NCBI RefSeq assembly: GCF_030686155.1
Contig: NZ_JAUPEV010000006.1
Span: 1 to 64,000 of the forward strand
Direction of reading: 5' to 3'
From: Helicobacter_J cappadocius
GTDB lineage: Bacteria; Campylobacterota; Campylobacteria; Campylobacterales; Helicobacteraceae
Length of the DNA stretch: 64,000 nucleotides
In this document: positions 24,914-34,713 of the stretch, in pieces
Layout of the letters: the number at the start of each line of letters is the position of its first letter
How positions within the stretch are numbered: the first letter of the stretch is position 1
Made by a program: the position numbers and the translations under genes
Notes under the pieces: model-generated
What the model was told of the DNA's origin: nothing
Database searches by the model: none
What the model saw: only the letters and a program-made list of their open reading frames with translations

Positions 24914-26240
24914 TCTTACCTGGACGTTTCCAGGTTCCTTTAGAAAAAACTACCCAAAAGATAATAGCTCTAATATAGGTTTCAATAAATATCATCACAA
25001 AAATCCATTTCACGCCAAAACCTAAGTACAGCAACACCCACATAGGAAGGATTCTAAATACCCAAATACTTACTGCATTTATACAAAGCGAGATCTTAGT
25101 AATCCCAGCACCTCTAAGTGCCCCATCAAGCACAAAAACCCATATTAAAGGTATCTGAGAAAGTCCTACTGCCAAAAGATACATTTTTGATACATGTATT
25201 ACTTCCTCTCCTGTGGCAAAAATAGATGAAAAAAATCCTGCGAAAATAGCCATCACCAATCCCAAAATGCCCATAATAAAAGAAGAAATTTTTAAAATCG
25301 TTTTAACAAAATCACTTGCAATATCCACCCGATTTGCACCTAGGCTCTGTCCAACTAATGCCATTGCTGCTACCATAAACCCAAATCCAGGCATAAATGA
25401 AAATGCTTCGATCCTTGTGCCGATCTGTGAACCTGCCAAAACATTATCTCCATACTCTGATAAAAATTTCGTTGTAAGCACCAAAGAAAATAGGGTTAAA
25501 AGTCTCTCGAGTCCTGCTGGAATACCAATCCTTAAAGCGTTTCTAAAAAATTTAAAACAGAATTTAAAACAGAAACTTAAATAAGCTTTTTTCCGAAACA
25601 TTAATCCAAATAAAATAGCTAATTCCAGATAGGCGATGATAACATTAGAGTAAGCTGCTCCTACAATTTCCAATCTAGGAAAACCAAATTTTCCAAAAAT
25701 AAGAACATAGTTTAATAAAATACAAAATGATGTTGTAAAAACTCTCATCAAAAAAGGTGTGATCGTATCCCCAATAGCTGCAAGTGCTGAAATCATGATA
25801 TTTTTCAAAAACATTGCAGGTAAAGAATAGATAACAATTTTTAGATAAATCTCTCCTAATCTTCTAGCCTCTACTCCCATGCTAATCCAATCCAAAAACT
25901 TTGGATACCCCCAAATAGCAATCCCAACCATAGGGATACAAACAAAAAATGAACCTATCAACAAAGTAGAAAACACTAAATTAGAATTCTTTTTGTCCTT
26001 TGCCCCAAAAAATCTTGATATTTGTGCATTTGTTCCGATGTAAAAAATCGCGTTGATAGTGTAAAACAGCATAAAAAAATTCAGGCCTACCCCCACTGCA
26101 ACGATATGTTCGCTCGAGAGTTTGCCCATAAAAAACATCGAAATGGCGATGACAAAAATATCCAAAAAAGAATTTGCCCCTGAAGGAAGGGCAATATTCA
26201 TAATTTTTTTTAGTTTTTGCTTGAAAGTATAGTGAATCAT
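24906..26240 (-). CDS. MATE-family multidrug/Na+ efflux transporter
   Basis: About 444 residues, twelve hydrophobic helices in two pseudo-repeats (IALPSGANSFLDIFVIA and RIGIPAGLERLLTLFS begin them), characteristic of MatE proteins exporting cationic drugs by H+ or Na+ antiport. Start taken at ATG 26240, which overlaps the stop of the upstream methyltransferase (ATGA), so the two are co-translated. Substrate unknown. Confidence 0.88.
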   Translation of the reverse strand: MIHYTFKQKLKKIMNIALPSGANSFLDIFVIAISMFFMGKLSSEHIVAVGVGLNFFMLFYTINAIFYIGTNAQISRFFGAKDKKNSNLVFSTLLIGSFFVCIPMVGIAIWGYPKFLDWISMGVEARRLGEIYLKIVIYSLPAMFLKNIMISALAAIGDTITPFLMRVFTTSFCILLNYVLIFGKFGFPRLEIVGAAYSNVIIAYLELAILFGLMFRKKAYLSFCFKFCFKFFRNALRIGIPAGLERLLTLFSLVLTTKFLSEYGDNVLAGSQIGTRIEAFSFMPGFGFMVAAMALVGQSLGANRVDIASDFVKTILKISSFIMGILGLVMAIFAGFFSSIFATGEEVIHVSKMYLLAVGLSQIPLIWVFVLDGALRGAGITKISLCINAVSIWVFRILPMWVLLYLGFGVKWIFVMIFIETYIRAIIFWVVFSKGTWKRPGKTI

Positions 26241-26788
26241 TTTGATTTCTTTCTGGCACAAAATTGCAGTGCTTTAGTCTTCTCTCCCAAACGTTTTATG
26301 TATATTTCGTCATGAAATAAAATTTCAAAATCATTAAATATTTCTTCAAGCTCACCCTTATATAAAATTTTTTGTTCAGAAATATCAATAGGATAATCCT
26401 TATCTGCAACAAAAGTTTCCATCAAAAATACACCTCCTCTTTTCAAGCCTCTCTTGATACCATCAAAAAGTCTTCGATCTAAAAAATAAAAATCTAAAAT
26501 CACATCATAGCTATCAGGAGTAATTTTATATTCATCTAAGTCAAGGCATACAGGAATGATTCCTTGTATATTCTGAAGTTTTTTAATAGCTACAGATGAA
26601 ATATCCACGCATTCGCAAATAAAACCTCTACTTGCTAGGAATCTTGAATTTCTACCATTTCCACAAGCAATATCCAAAACCCTCCCTAATGGCAAAATAT
26701 CCACAAATTTTATCAAAAGATCACTCTGTAAGATTGGCATAACATCATCAGTATGCCTTTTGTTCCACTTAAGTGCATCTTCTTTCAT
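26237..26788 (-). CDS. Class I SAM-dependent methyltransferase (TehB-like)
   Basis: 183 residues. SAM-binding motif I is VLDIACGNGRNSRFLASRG near residue 37, the acidic end of strand 2 is CVDIS, and a later DVILDFYFLDRRLF follows. The layout resembles TehB/tellurite-resistance or thiopurine-type small-molecule methyltransferases. Coupled to the MATE pump by an ATGA overlap, it might modify a compound that the pump exports (inference). Confidence 0.8.
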   Translation of the reverse strand: MKEDALKWNKRHTDDVMPILQSDLLIKFVDILPLGRVLDIACGNGRNSRFLASRGFICECVDISSVAIKKLQNIQGIIPVCLDLDEYKITPDSYDVILDFYFLDRRLFDGIKRGLKRGGVFLMETFVADKDYPIDISEQKILYKGELEEIFNDFEILFHDEIYIKRLGEKTKALQFCARKKSK

Positions 26789-26868
26789 TTTTTGCCTTAG
26801 ATATTTTAAAAATCATATCGCTAATTAAATTTATACTACCTTAGAAATTTTGACCAATCAGACAATAT

Positions 26869-27870
26869 TCATTTTAAAAATCTATATTTTATCCATCTAA
26901 GCACACTATATAAATGATAAATCACTCCTAATGGAAAAAATCGTAGCGACAAAAATCGAAGTTTGAGCATTTTTGGCATTTTAAAATTTTCGATGATATT
27001 ATCAATCAAAATATAAATTTCAGATTCTATTCTACTATCGGGTATTTTTTGATTTTTGGCTATATAAATACTTAACAATAAATATCGGATATATTTTTTT
27101 AAAATAAGTACAAAAACTAAAGTTGGCATCTCCTTGTGATGAATCAAAAATTCATTCATATCTCTCATTCGCTCTAAGGGAACTGAAAAATTTATCAAAT
27201 TGCTTGAAGAATTAGGATTGCTTTGTCGATAAAAATAATAAGGCTTTGTTGTATAAGAAATTTTTTTGGCTAAACACATTGTTTGTATAAAAAAAGGATT
27301 ATCCACCCAAGATGCGCCCTTTGCCTCAACAAATCTAATATTATTTTCCATCAAAAACTCTCTTTTATACACCCCTGCCCAAATACTAGGATGATAAAAA
27401 AGCAATGAAGGAAATTCTTTTGTATCAAAAACTTCATTCGATGGGGTTATGTTTTGAGTCCATCGTGGCAAAACCATGTAACTATCTTTTTGTTTTGTTG
27501 AATCAAAATATTCATAATAAGCACATTTTACTATATCTAAATCAGCTCTTTGAGCTATTTTTATAAGATTTTCATACATTGATAAATCAATAAAATCATC
27601 AGGTTCTAAAATAGCTATATATTTTCCCAAAGCTTTATGGATTCCAATATTACAGCTATGGCCATAGCCTGAATTTTTTTTATCAACAACTTCGATTCTT
27701 GCATCCCTTCTAGCATATTCTAAAATTATAGACAGGGACTTATCAGTTGAACCATCATTGATACAAATAATCTGAATATTCTCAAGACTCTGGGAGATAA
27801 CACAATCCAAACATTCCCTCAGATAATCTTCCACATTATAAATTGGAATAATCACACTCAAATCAATCAT
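26869..27870 (-). CDS. Glycosyltransferase family 2 (GT-A), large
   Basis: About 333 residues from ATG 27870, which overlaps the stop of the preceding gene (ATGA). GT-A features: LSVIIPIYNVEDYLRECLDCVI at the N terminus, ICINDGSTDKSL, and an EPDD metal-binding motif in YIAILEPDDFIDL (variant of DxD). The C-terminal half (about 220-333) is basic and aromatic with a possible amphipathic membrane helix. Last gene of the leftward glycan cluster; probably adds a sugar to LOS, O-antigen or capsule. Confidence 0.87.
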   Translation of the reverse strand: MIDLSVIIPIYNVEDYLRECLDCVISQSLENIQIICINDGSTDKSLSIILEYARRDARIEVVDKKNSGYGHSCNIGIHKALGKYIAILEPDDFIDLSMYENLIKIAQRADLDIVKCAYYEYFDSTKQKDSYMVLPRWTQNITPSNEVFDTKEFPSLLFYHPSIWAGVYKREFLMENNIRFVEAKGASWVDNPFFIQTMCLAKKISYTTKPYYFYRQSNPNSSSNLINFSVPLERMRDMNEFLIHHKEMPTLVFVLILKKYIRYLLLSIYIAKNQKIPDSRIESEIYILIDNIIENFKMPKMLKLRFLSLRFFPLGVIYHLYSVLRWIKYRFLK

Positions 27871-28760
27871 TTTATACCCATATGAACTATTTTTTGAACT
27901 AGATTCTTTATCCAAAATCTACGTTTAGAGCCTATAGGAAATAATATTTTTATCATAAAATTTTTGAACCCTTGTTTGAACTTAAACTTTAGGGTTTTTT
28001 GTTCCTGAAGATAGTCTTTTATCATTTTTCTGCGCTTACGCATCGCTTGTTTTTGAATAAAAAAATAAGAATCCCTTTCCCACCAAGAATTTCCATAATG
28101 ATGAACCAAAACTGATCTCTCAGTAAGATCTTCTAAAATTGGAGTTTTACCATAAGAAATAGCTGAAAAATAATCTTTGGGATAGATTTTCACCCTATTG
28201 GCAATAATAGGATCTTTAAAACCAAAAATATAACCTTTTGTTTGCGTAAAACTTCCATTGTCCAAAAAATATAAAGCTGTGATTTTTGGTCCTATAAGAA
28301 GCTCTTTACGAGCTAAATAGATTTTTCCCAAGTTTTCATAAATTTCACACATAAAATTAGAAATTGCGGAATTAGGTTTGCTCGCCATAGAATGACTCGT
28401 ATAACCTCCTTTTTCGTTTGATTCTATTCCAATAATAGCATCATATTCTTCTGAGATACTAAGCTTATCAAGCAAAATATCTAATGCTTCCTTATTTATA
28501 ATCTCTATATCTCCATCTAAATAAATCCCTCCATATTCTCTTAAAACCCACCACCTAAAATAATCACTCAAAAAAACCCCATCTTGAAGTTCAACCATCG
28601 CTTTTACATAAGGATTGATATCCAAAGGAAGATTATTTGCATTCCAATGTCTAAATTCATAGCCTTCAAGTTTTTCTTGCCAGTTTTGAAAATACTCTAA
28701 ATAAATATCCTTCTCTCCACCAAAGCCGAAAAATATTCTATGGACAACTTTTAAAGACAT
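27867..28760 (-). CDS. Glycosyltransferase with DXD motif, capsular/LOS type (GT32-like)
   Basis: About 297 residues from ATG 28760. The signature DYFRWWVLREYGGIYLDGDI, with the DGD metal site, is that of the Gly_transf_sug (OCH1/GT32-like) family, which adds Glc, Gal or Man residues in bacterial capsule and LOS. N terminus KVVHRIFFGFGG is also typical. The annotated longer reading from 28832 overlaps the GT4 gene by 82 nt; the ATG at 28760 (10-nt overlap) is more plausible. Confidence 0.85.
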   Translation of the reverse strand: MSLKVVHRIFFGFGGEKDIYLEYFQNWQEKLEGYEFRHWNANNLPLDINPYVKAMVELQDGVFLSDYFRWWVLREYGGIYLDGDIEIINKEALDILLDKLSISEEYDAIIGIESNEKGGYTSHSMASKPNSAISNFMCEIYENLGKIYLARKELLIGPKITALYFLDNGSFTQTKGYIFGFKDPIIANRVKIYPKDYFSAISYGKTPILEDLTERSVLVHHYGNSWWERDSYFFIQKQAMRKRRKMIKDYLQEQKTLKFKFKQGFKNFMIKILFPIGSKRRFWIKNLVQKIVHMGIK

Positions 28761-30055
28761 TTTGAATCCAAATTTTTTTGCTCCAATACAGCTTTCATTT
28801 TTTCTATCATCTGTGTGGCACATTTTTTCCAACTAAACTTTTTGGCTTGTTTGATCCCTTTCAAAGATAACTCCTTGGCAAAAGCAGAGTCAAAATAGAT
28901 TTTTTTAAAAGCATCTTGCAATGCCAAATCATCACTTGGGGAAATAAGCACTCCCCCATCTCCAACAACCTCAGGAATAGAGGTAGCATTAGAAGCTATC
29001 AATGGTGTCCCACAAGACATCGCCTCAAGTGCTGGTAATCCAAATCCCTCATATGTGGAAAGATATACGCTACATAAACTATGTGAATATAAATTTGCAA
29101 GATCTTTATCATCAACATAACCTGCACGAATAATTTTATTTCCATACTCCCCTAAGTCTTGAATTTTGTCTTGTAGTGTTTTGATAAACTCCTTCCAATG
29201 TGCACCACTAAGAACAAAAACAACATCATTAATTTGATATGTTTGAACAAATCTTATGAAATTTTCCACTGCAAATAACAGATTTTTTCTAGGCTCAATA
29301 GAACAAAGGCTAAAAATATATTGTTGGTCTTGTGGGATATGATATTTTTCTTTGATGAGTCGATTTTTTTTCTCATCTTTATTGGGATAAAAATTTTCAT
29401 TCGCTCCTAGATAAGTCACTGTGATCTTATTGGCATCAATACTAGAGCAGTATTTGATAAAATCTTTTCTGGTATAAACTGAGTTGGCAAAATAATAATC
29501 ATTTGGATTTATAGAATCAAATAGCTCACAAAACCAATCATTTTTTTTGAGAGTATAGTGTTTTTGACCTAGTATAGGAATCACATCATGCAATAGGGTA
29601 AATTTAATCACTTTGTCATTATTGTGGAAAAAACTAGGGATTTTCTCCATAGGAGAAAAAAATACATATTGTTCATTTTTAGATAAATTAGACTTATCGA
29701 AAATACAAAACATTCTTTTGAGTATCAATAACACTAAAGTAAAAAGCTTAGCAAAAAAGATTTCTATGATGTTTTTGGGCAAAAATCGCATACGCAACCA
29801 AAACCCATAAGAGACCCATTGCGTGAGCTTAGAATATTTGAATACATTCTTAATATCTCTAAAATTCTCATCATATTGAGAATATTTTTTTATCGCATAA
29901 AATGCCTTGACATCAGAATAAAGCAATACTTCTATATCTTTATTTCGCGACATTTCTAAAAATAAATTATAAGCACTAAAAAAAATTCCTGTTCTAGTCA
30001 TATTTTTGTTCTGGATATTTCCCAACACCCTCCCATCAAAAATAATCTTCATCAT
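28751..30055 (-). CDS. Glycosyltransferase family 4 (GT-B fold)
   Basis: About 434 residues. The C-terminal half has the GT4 donor-binding pattern: YIFSLCSIEPRKNL, IIRAGYVDDKDLANLYSHSLCSVYLSTYEGFGLPALEAMSCGTPLIASNATSIPEVVGDGG, the EX7E-like EGFGLPALE included. The N-terminal half is divergent and holds a hydrophobic stretch. The start overlaps the stop of the polymerase gene (ATGA). A retaining sugar transferase for surface glycan assembly. Confidence 0.9.
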   Translation of the reverse strand: MMKIIFDGRVLGNIQNKNMTRTGIFFSAYNLFLEMSRNKDIEVLLYSDVKAFYAIKKYSQYDENFRDIKNVFKYSKLTQWVSYGFWLRMRFLPKNIIEIFFAKLFTLVLLILKRMFCIFDKSNLSKNEQYVFFSPMEKIPSFFHNNDKVIKFTLLHDVIPILGQKHYTLKKNDWFCELFDSINPNDYYFANSVYTRKDFIKYCSSIDANKITVTYLGANENFYPNKDEKKNRLIKEKYHIPQDQQYIFSLCSIEPRKNLLFAVENFIRFVQTYQINDVVFVLSGAHWKEFIKTLQDKIQDLGEYGNKIIRAGYVDDKDLANLYSHSLCSVYLSTYEGFGLPALEAMSCGTPLIASNATSIPEVVGDGGVLISPSDDLALQDAFKKIYFDSAFAKELSLKGIKQAKKFSWKKCATQMIEKMKAVLEQKNLDSKCL

Positions 30056-31461
30056 TGGCAACTATCTCTTCTGTGAGAAATGCCTAAAAATATTCCCAAA
30101 AGAGCGAAAAATGTATAATTTGTGTTTGAGAAACTGATTATCGAATCAAAAAACATACTGATCCAAAAGCCTACTAAGAATAAAATGCCAGAAGATACTA
30201 AAAGTTTCTCATATAGATTATTTGTTCTATGTAAAAATAAAATAAAGCTTCTAAAAATCGCAAAAAAAATAGCTATGATGAGCAAAAATCCAACTATGCC
30301 CAACTCAAATAAAAACGATAAAATCATATTGTGCATATGAGTATAATACCCTGCATTAGTATATTTATCTCTAGGATAAAAATAATCCATCGAATCTGGC
30401 TTGATAATATTAGAAAGGTTTTTATTAAAAAATCTTGAATAAAAACCATTAGGAATTAAGGGGTTTTTCATAATCGCCACATAAGCACTCTTCCACAAGC
30501 TTAAGCGATTCAAAGAGTTTGATTCAAAACTAAATCTTTCATCTAGCTTGTCTCCGCTCAATTTTGAACAATTGTAATCCGAATCTTCTTTGAAGCAATT
30601 TTTATCAAATCGACCCATCTGTGCAGGAGCATAACTCCAAACAGTCCCTATATGACTAAATATTTTTTTAAAATTAAAACGTTCGCCAAAATATGTACTA
30701 CTAAAATACCCTCCTAATAGCACTAAAAACATACTTAGAGAAATAGCCACAGAAATCTTTTTGTTTATTTCATTTCTAAACAAAACCATCATTGCAAAAA
30801 CCATCACCACAACACACAAAATCAAAGCACGTGTTCCATTGGCATACATAGCAAACAAGCTCACACACAACAATAAGCAAGAGAAAATTTTGAATCTACC
30901 TTTAAGATAAATTATCATTGAAACACAAAGAGCAAAGCTAAGAAGCAAAAATAAGCTATAAGGAATAATAGAAACATCTCCAAAGCCTACAACTCGATCT
31001 GAATTTATCGTAAAATAATGATAAATCGTAGCAAAAGGTTGCGAAAGAATAGCTACACTAAAGAAGAAGGAAAATAAATAGAAGGCTTTTTGTTCTAAAT
31101 TTTTCACTAAAACATAAAAAAATAACATCAAAAAGAAAGGTAGAATCAAAAAAATTTCGATCTTATCTAATGTGCCAAATTTATCTGCAGAAAAATAAAC
31201 CGAAAGCAAAGCCATAAAAAGAACACCTATATAACTCAAAATGCCAAACCAAATGACCGAAATATCTTTTAAAAAAATTCCAAAACAAAAACGATGATGA
31301 CATAAATAAATAATCATTGCTAAAAAAACAAAAAATGCCCCGAATCGAAAAGAGACCACTCCAAGCAAGAAATAGGCAAGAGTGGCTAAAAATGAAATTG
31401 CAAAAAAATAATTTTTCTGTAATAATGAAACTGAGTTGTGAAAAAATCGCTTTAAGAACAT
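30052..31461 (-). CDS. O-antigen polymerase/ligase-like membrane protein
   Basis: About 469 residues from ATG 31461 with 10-12 hydrophobic helices and one large periplasmic loop of roughly 110 residues (about 265-375) rich in charged and aromatic residues, the Wzy/WaaL topology. The loop ends in YTNAGYYTHMHNMILSFLFELG, matching the ligase/polymerase H-N pattern before the next helix. Whether it polymerises repeat units or ligates glycan to lipid A-core cannot be decided. It lies between glycosyltransferases, one of which is probably phase variable. Confidence 0.82.
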   Translation of the reverse strand: MFLKRFFHNSVSLLQKNYFFAISFLATLAYFLLGVVSFRFGAFFVFLAMIIYLCHHRFCFGIFLKDISVIWFGILSYIGVLFMALLSVYFSADKFGTLDKIEIFLILPFFLMLFFYVLVKNLEQKAFYLFSFFFSVAILSQPFATIYHYFTINSDRVVGFGDVSIIPYSLFLLLSFALCVSMIIYLKGRFKIFSCLLLCVSLFAMYANGTRALILCVVVMVFAMMVLFRNEINKKISVAISLSMFLVLLGGYFSSTYFGERFNFKKIFSHIGTVWSYAPAQMGRFDKNCFKEDSDYNCSKLSGDKLDERFSFESNSLNRLSLWKSAYVAIMKNPLIPNGFYSRFFNKNLSNIIKPDSMDYFYPRDKYTNAGYYTHMHNMILSFLFELGIVGFLLIIAIFFAIFRSFILFLHRTNNLYEKLLVSSGILFLVGFWISMFFDSIISFSNTNYTFFALLGIFLGISHRRDSCQ

Positions 31462-31462
31462 A

Positions 31463-32227
31463 TCATCGGCCAAAATAAGAAAATCGCTTCTTAACCCCAT
31501 AATAGGCATAATTAACGAAATAATACAGACTTTTGAAAAAATCGATTTTTTCTATTTGGCGATAAACCTGCCATTGACGTTTGCAAGATTTTAATTTATC
31601 ATAGGTATCGCTACCCTTTCGAATGCGAACAGAAGCTAGAAAAATTATATTAGCAATGGGGGGGGGGGTGAAGGATTTGTGTTTTTTGAGAATTTTTAAC
31701 CAAATTTCATAATCATGTCGTATGCTTCCACTATGTATTTTGCCTAGAATATGGCTGTCATAAATAGCTGTTGAATTTCCTATATCACAAGTTTTGAGCG
31801 TATCTACATAATCAACAGCATTTCTTGGCATAAAAGATCCGAGTTTATTGTTTTGCTCATCAATTACAAGATAAGGGGTGTGTGAAAATACAATATTTTT
31901 GGAGAGCATAAATTCTATTTGAATCTTAAGTTTATCTCTATGCCACACATCATCTGAATCCAAAAAAGCAATAAACCTCCCTTTTGCCTTTTCTAAAGCA
32001 ATGTTTCTGGCCTTAGAAACGCCAACATTTTCTTGAAGCAAAACACAAAAAACTCTACTATCTTTTTTGACAAACTCTTGAATAATATCTGCACTTCCAT
32101 CATTTGAAGCATCATCTACAATCAAACATTCAAAATCTTCAAAACTTTGAGAAATTACCGAATCGATCGCGTAACCTATAAAATCAGAGGTATTATAACT
32201 AGGAATAATAACCGAAACTAATGGCAT
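31463..32227 (-). CDS. Glycosyltransferase family 2 with a C11 tract (probably phase variable, ON)
   Basis: 254 residues. GT-A fold: LVSVIIPSYNTSDFIGYAIDSVI, CLIVDDASNDGS and FIAFLDSDDVWH (DSDD metal site). Codons for T187-P190 run through eleven consecutive C residues (31668-31658, G on the plus strand). With 11 C the frame is open to 254 residues. With 12 C it would stop two codons after the tract (TAA), and with 10 C after about four codons, losing the last ~64 residues. No other C run of this length was seen. Its stop lies just before the polymerase start. Confidence 0.9.
   Translation of the reverse strand: MPLVSVIIPSYNTSDFIGYAIDSVISQSFEDFECLIVDDASNDGSADIIQEFVKKDSRVFCVLLQENVGVSKARNIALEKAKGRFIAFLDSDDVWHRDKLKIQIEFMLSKNIVFSHTPYLVIDEQNNKLGSFMPRNAVDYVDTLKTCDIGNSTAIYDSHILGKIHSGSIRHDYEIWLKILKKHKSFTPPPIANIIFLASVRIRKGSDTYDKLKSCKRQWQVYRQIEKIDFFKSLYYFVNYAYYGVKKRFSYFGR
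31658..31668. repeat. Homopolymer tract G11/C11 inside a glycosyltransferase gene
   Basis: Eleven identical bases (G on plus, C on the coding strand), the longest homopolymeric G/C run in this window. Slipped-strand mispairing at such tracts switches LOS and flagellar genes in Helicobacter and Campylobacter. Here the exact length determines the reading frame of the surrounding gene. Confidence 0.9.
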
Positions 32228-32293
32228 TAAATGACCTTTTGAAATTTTTGTGTTAGATATTGTTATTTGTCATTACTATGTAGTTATTATACC

Positions 32294-33394
32294 CTATTTT
32301 CTTTTCAAGATAACCTCAAACAAATCCAGAGCCTTCAACACGGCTTGATCTATATCATAATATTGATATTCTCCAAGCCTACCAACAAAATAAACATCTT
32401 TTAATTGCTTAGCTTTTTTTAAATATCTCTCATATAATTTTCTATTTTTATCATTGGGAACTGGATAAAATCTCTCCATACCTCTTTGGTAATTTCTGGG
32501 ATATTCAAACCCAACGATCGTTTGCGGATTCTTTTGATCTAAAAAATATTTATATTCAATGATTCTAGTAAAATCATAATTATTAGGATAATTTACAACG
32601 GAATTGGTTTGGAAGTATTCTTTTGCGAATTTTCTGATATCAAATTCCAAACTCCTATAAGGTAATTCTCCATAACAATAATCAAAATACTCATCAATGC
32701 CCCCACTATAAAACACTCTGTCATATCCAATATCAGACATATTTTTAAAATCCTGATTCAAGAGTAATTTAATCAAAGGATTATCAATCATTTTTTCACA
32801 CATCTTGGTATATCCATCTATGGGAATACCTTGAAATATATCTTTAAAATATCTGTTATCTTTTCCTATACATACAGGAACCCTACTCATCACAGATGCG
32901 TCAAGTTCCTCTGGTTGACACTGCCATTGTTTCAATGTGTAGTGATAAAAAACATTTTGATAGATAAAATCACTCAAAAATTTTAACTCTCTAACCTTAG
33001 AGAGTTCTAAAATAGATACCTTACTCTCATAAGGATAGAGTTTAAGAAGCTGTCTTTCTAGTTTTTTATACAAACTTTTAGGGAATAAGATAGCTAATGA
33101 GTTTAAATTAAAAGGAATCGGAGCAAAATGACCATTTATAAAAGCTTTTACTTCATGCATATAAGGATAAAATCTAGAAAATGAATTTAGATATTCCCAT
33201 ACCCTATAAGAGTTTGTATGGAAAATATGTGCTCCATATTTATGCACCAAAATCCCTTCACTTTCGTAATCATACAGATTTCCACCAATATGATCTCTCC
33301 TGTCAATAATCAACACTTCTTCATTGAGTTGATTAGCCAATCGCTCTGCTAAAACCAGACCTGATATTCCTGCACCAACAACAAGATTTCTCAT
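32294..33394 (-). CDS. glf: UDP-galactopyranose mutase
   Basis: 366-residue flavoenzyme interconverting UDP-Galp and UDP-Galf. The Rossmann FAD motif is VVGAGISGLVLAERLANQL, followed by IDRRDHIGGNLYDY and GAHIFHTNSYRVWEYL, typical of Glf; the C-terminal QYYDIDQAV contains the flavin-contact Asp region. It starts at ATG 33394 behind AGGAT and overlaps the antiporter stop. It implies galactofuranose in the surface glycan made by the downstream transferases. Confidence 0.95.
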   Translation of the reverse strand: MRNLVVGAGISGLVLAERLANQLNEEVLIIDRRDHIGGNLYDYESEGILVHKYGAHIFHTNSYRVWEYLNSFSRFYPYMHEVKAFINGHFAPIPFNLNSLAILFPKSLYKKLERQLLKLYPYESKVSILELSKVRELKFLSDFIYQNVFYHYTLKQWQCQPEELDASVMSRVPVCIGKDNRYFKDIFQGIPIDGYTKMCEKMIDNPLIKLLLNQDFKNMSDIGYDRVFYSGGIDEYFDYCYGELPYRSLEFDIRKFAKEYFQTNSVVNYPNNYDFTRIIEYKYFLDQKNPQTIVGFEYPRNYQRGMERFYPVPNDKNRKLYERYLKKAKQLKDVYFVGRLGEYQYYDIDQAVLKALDLFEVILKRK

Positions 33395-33396
33395 CA

Positions 33397-34701
33397 TTAT
33401 CCTAAAATCATCGCACCAACAACACCAAATATCATTAAAGGGATATTATAAGCAATAAAAGTTGGCACACAAGTATCCCAAATATGATTATGCTGACCAT
33501 CAACATTCAAACCTGAAGTAGGTCCCATGGTGCTAGATGAAGCCGGAGAACCTGCATCCCCCAATGCTCCTGCGATACCCAAAAGTAATATCGTAGCACT
33601 CATCCCAAACCCCAACTCCACACACAAGGGACAATAAAAGGCTGCGATAACAGGAATAGTCCCAAATGAAGTCCCAATGCCCAAAGTTACCAAAAGCCCT
33701 ATAACTAGCATCAAAACAGCTCCTCCAAGCTTTCCTCCAACCATATTTGCCGTAGCACTCACAAGATCGCCTATCGCCCCACTCTCTTTGAGAACTTCTC
33801 CAAAACCAGCGGCGATAAGCATTACAAAAGCGATGAAAGCCATCATCTTCATCCCTTCATCAATCACCATATCCATTTCATTCCATTTAATAACCTTCCC
33901 CACAAGCATCACGATAAGCCCAACAAATGCACCGAGCGGAAGAGAACCTGTATATATCTGCACTCCAAAGGCAATGATAGCCCCCACCATCGTAAAATAA
34001 TCCGAAATTCCCAAATGGGCATTTTGCAGTTTAACTTCTTCTTTAGCAAAAATCTCTTCTCTATATTCTCTGGGCTTTCTATACAAAATGAGTATCGCGA
34101 CCACAAGCCCTACCAACATGCTCAATCCACCTATCCACATCACACTAGCAATATCTGAAAGAGAGACTTGCATACCATTTTGAATCATTTGATCTCGTAA
34201 AATAGTATGAAAAATAAGTCCAAATCCTACTGGTATGCAAATATAAGGTGCTTCAAGTCCAAAAGTAAGAGCACAAGCTATAGCTCTTCTGTCAATTTTG
34301 AGTTTATTCATTATTCCTATCAAAGGAGGAATTAAAATGGGTATAAAAGCAATATGGACAGGAATAAGATTTTGAGAGAAACAAGCAATAAAAGCAATAA
34401 AAAAACACAAAAACAAAGCTCTTCCGTTGATAAGTTTGGTCATTTTAAAAATCAAAACTTTTGTGAGATTTCCTCGTGCTATCGCTACAGCTAGAGCACC
34501 TAGCAGAATATAGCTCAATGCGGTCTCAAGATTTCCCTTCATTCCAGCTATCATAATATCAATAGTCTCAATCACTCCCATACCTGATACAAGTCCAGCA
34601 ACTATGGAAGCACTAATAATAGAGAGCAAAACATTCATACGAAATAAGCACAAAATACTCATCACAAATACAGCGACTACGACCGGATTAAATAAAATCA
34701 A
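33397..34701 (-). CDS. Na+/H+ antiporter family integral membrane protein
   Basis: 434 residues, about eleven helices. Contains SQNLIPVHIAFIPILIPPLIG and GIGTSFGTIPVIAAFY, followed by LLLGIAGALGDAGSPASSSTMGPTSGLN; this Ser/Gly-rich string is typical of the Na+/H+ antiporter (NhaC-related, HP0758-type) proteins. TTG start behind AGGAAGGG. Twelve nt after the aguB stop, as in the H. pylori pair HP0757-HP0758. Actual substrate not established; some relatives carry organic acids or amino acids. Confidence 0.8.
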   Translation of the reverse strand: MILFNPVVVAVFVMSILCLFRMNVLLSIISASIVAGLVSGMGVIETIDIMIAGMKGNLETALSYILLGALAVAIARGNLTKVLIFKMTKLINGRALFLCFFIAFIACFSQNLIPVHIAFIPILIPPLIGIMNKLKIDRRAIACALTFGLEAPYICIPVGFGLIFHTILRDQMIQNGMQVSLSDIASVMWIGGLSMLVGLVVAILILYRKPREYREEIFAKEEVKLQNAHLGISDYFTMVGAIIAFGVQIYTGSLPLGAFVGLIVMLVGKVIKWNEMDMVIDEGMKMMAFIAFVMLIAAGFGEVLKESGAIGDLVSATANMVGGKLGGAVLMLVIGLLVTLGIGTSFGTIPVIAAFYCPLCVELGFGMSATILLLGIAGALGDAGSPASSSTMGPTSGLNVDGQHNHIWDTCVPTFIAYNIPLMIFGVVGAMILG

Positions 34702-34713
34702 ATATCCCTTCCT

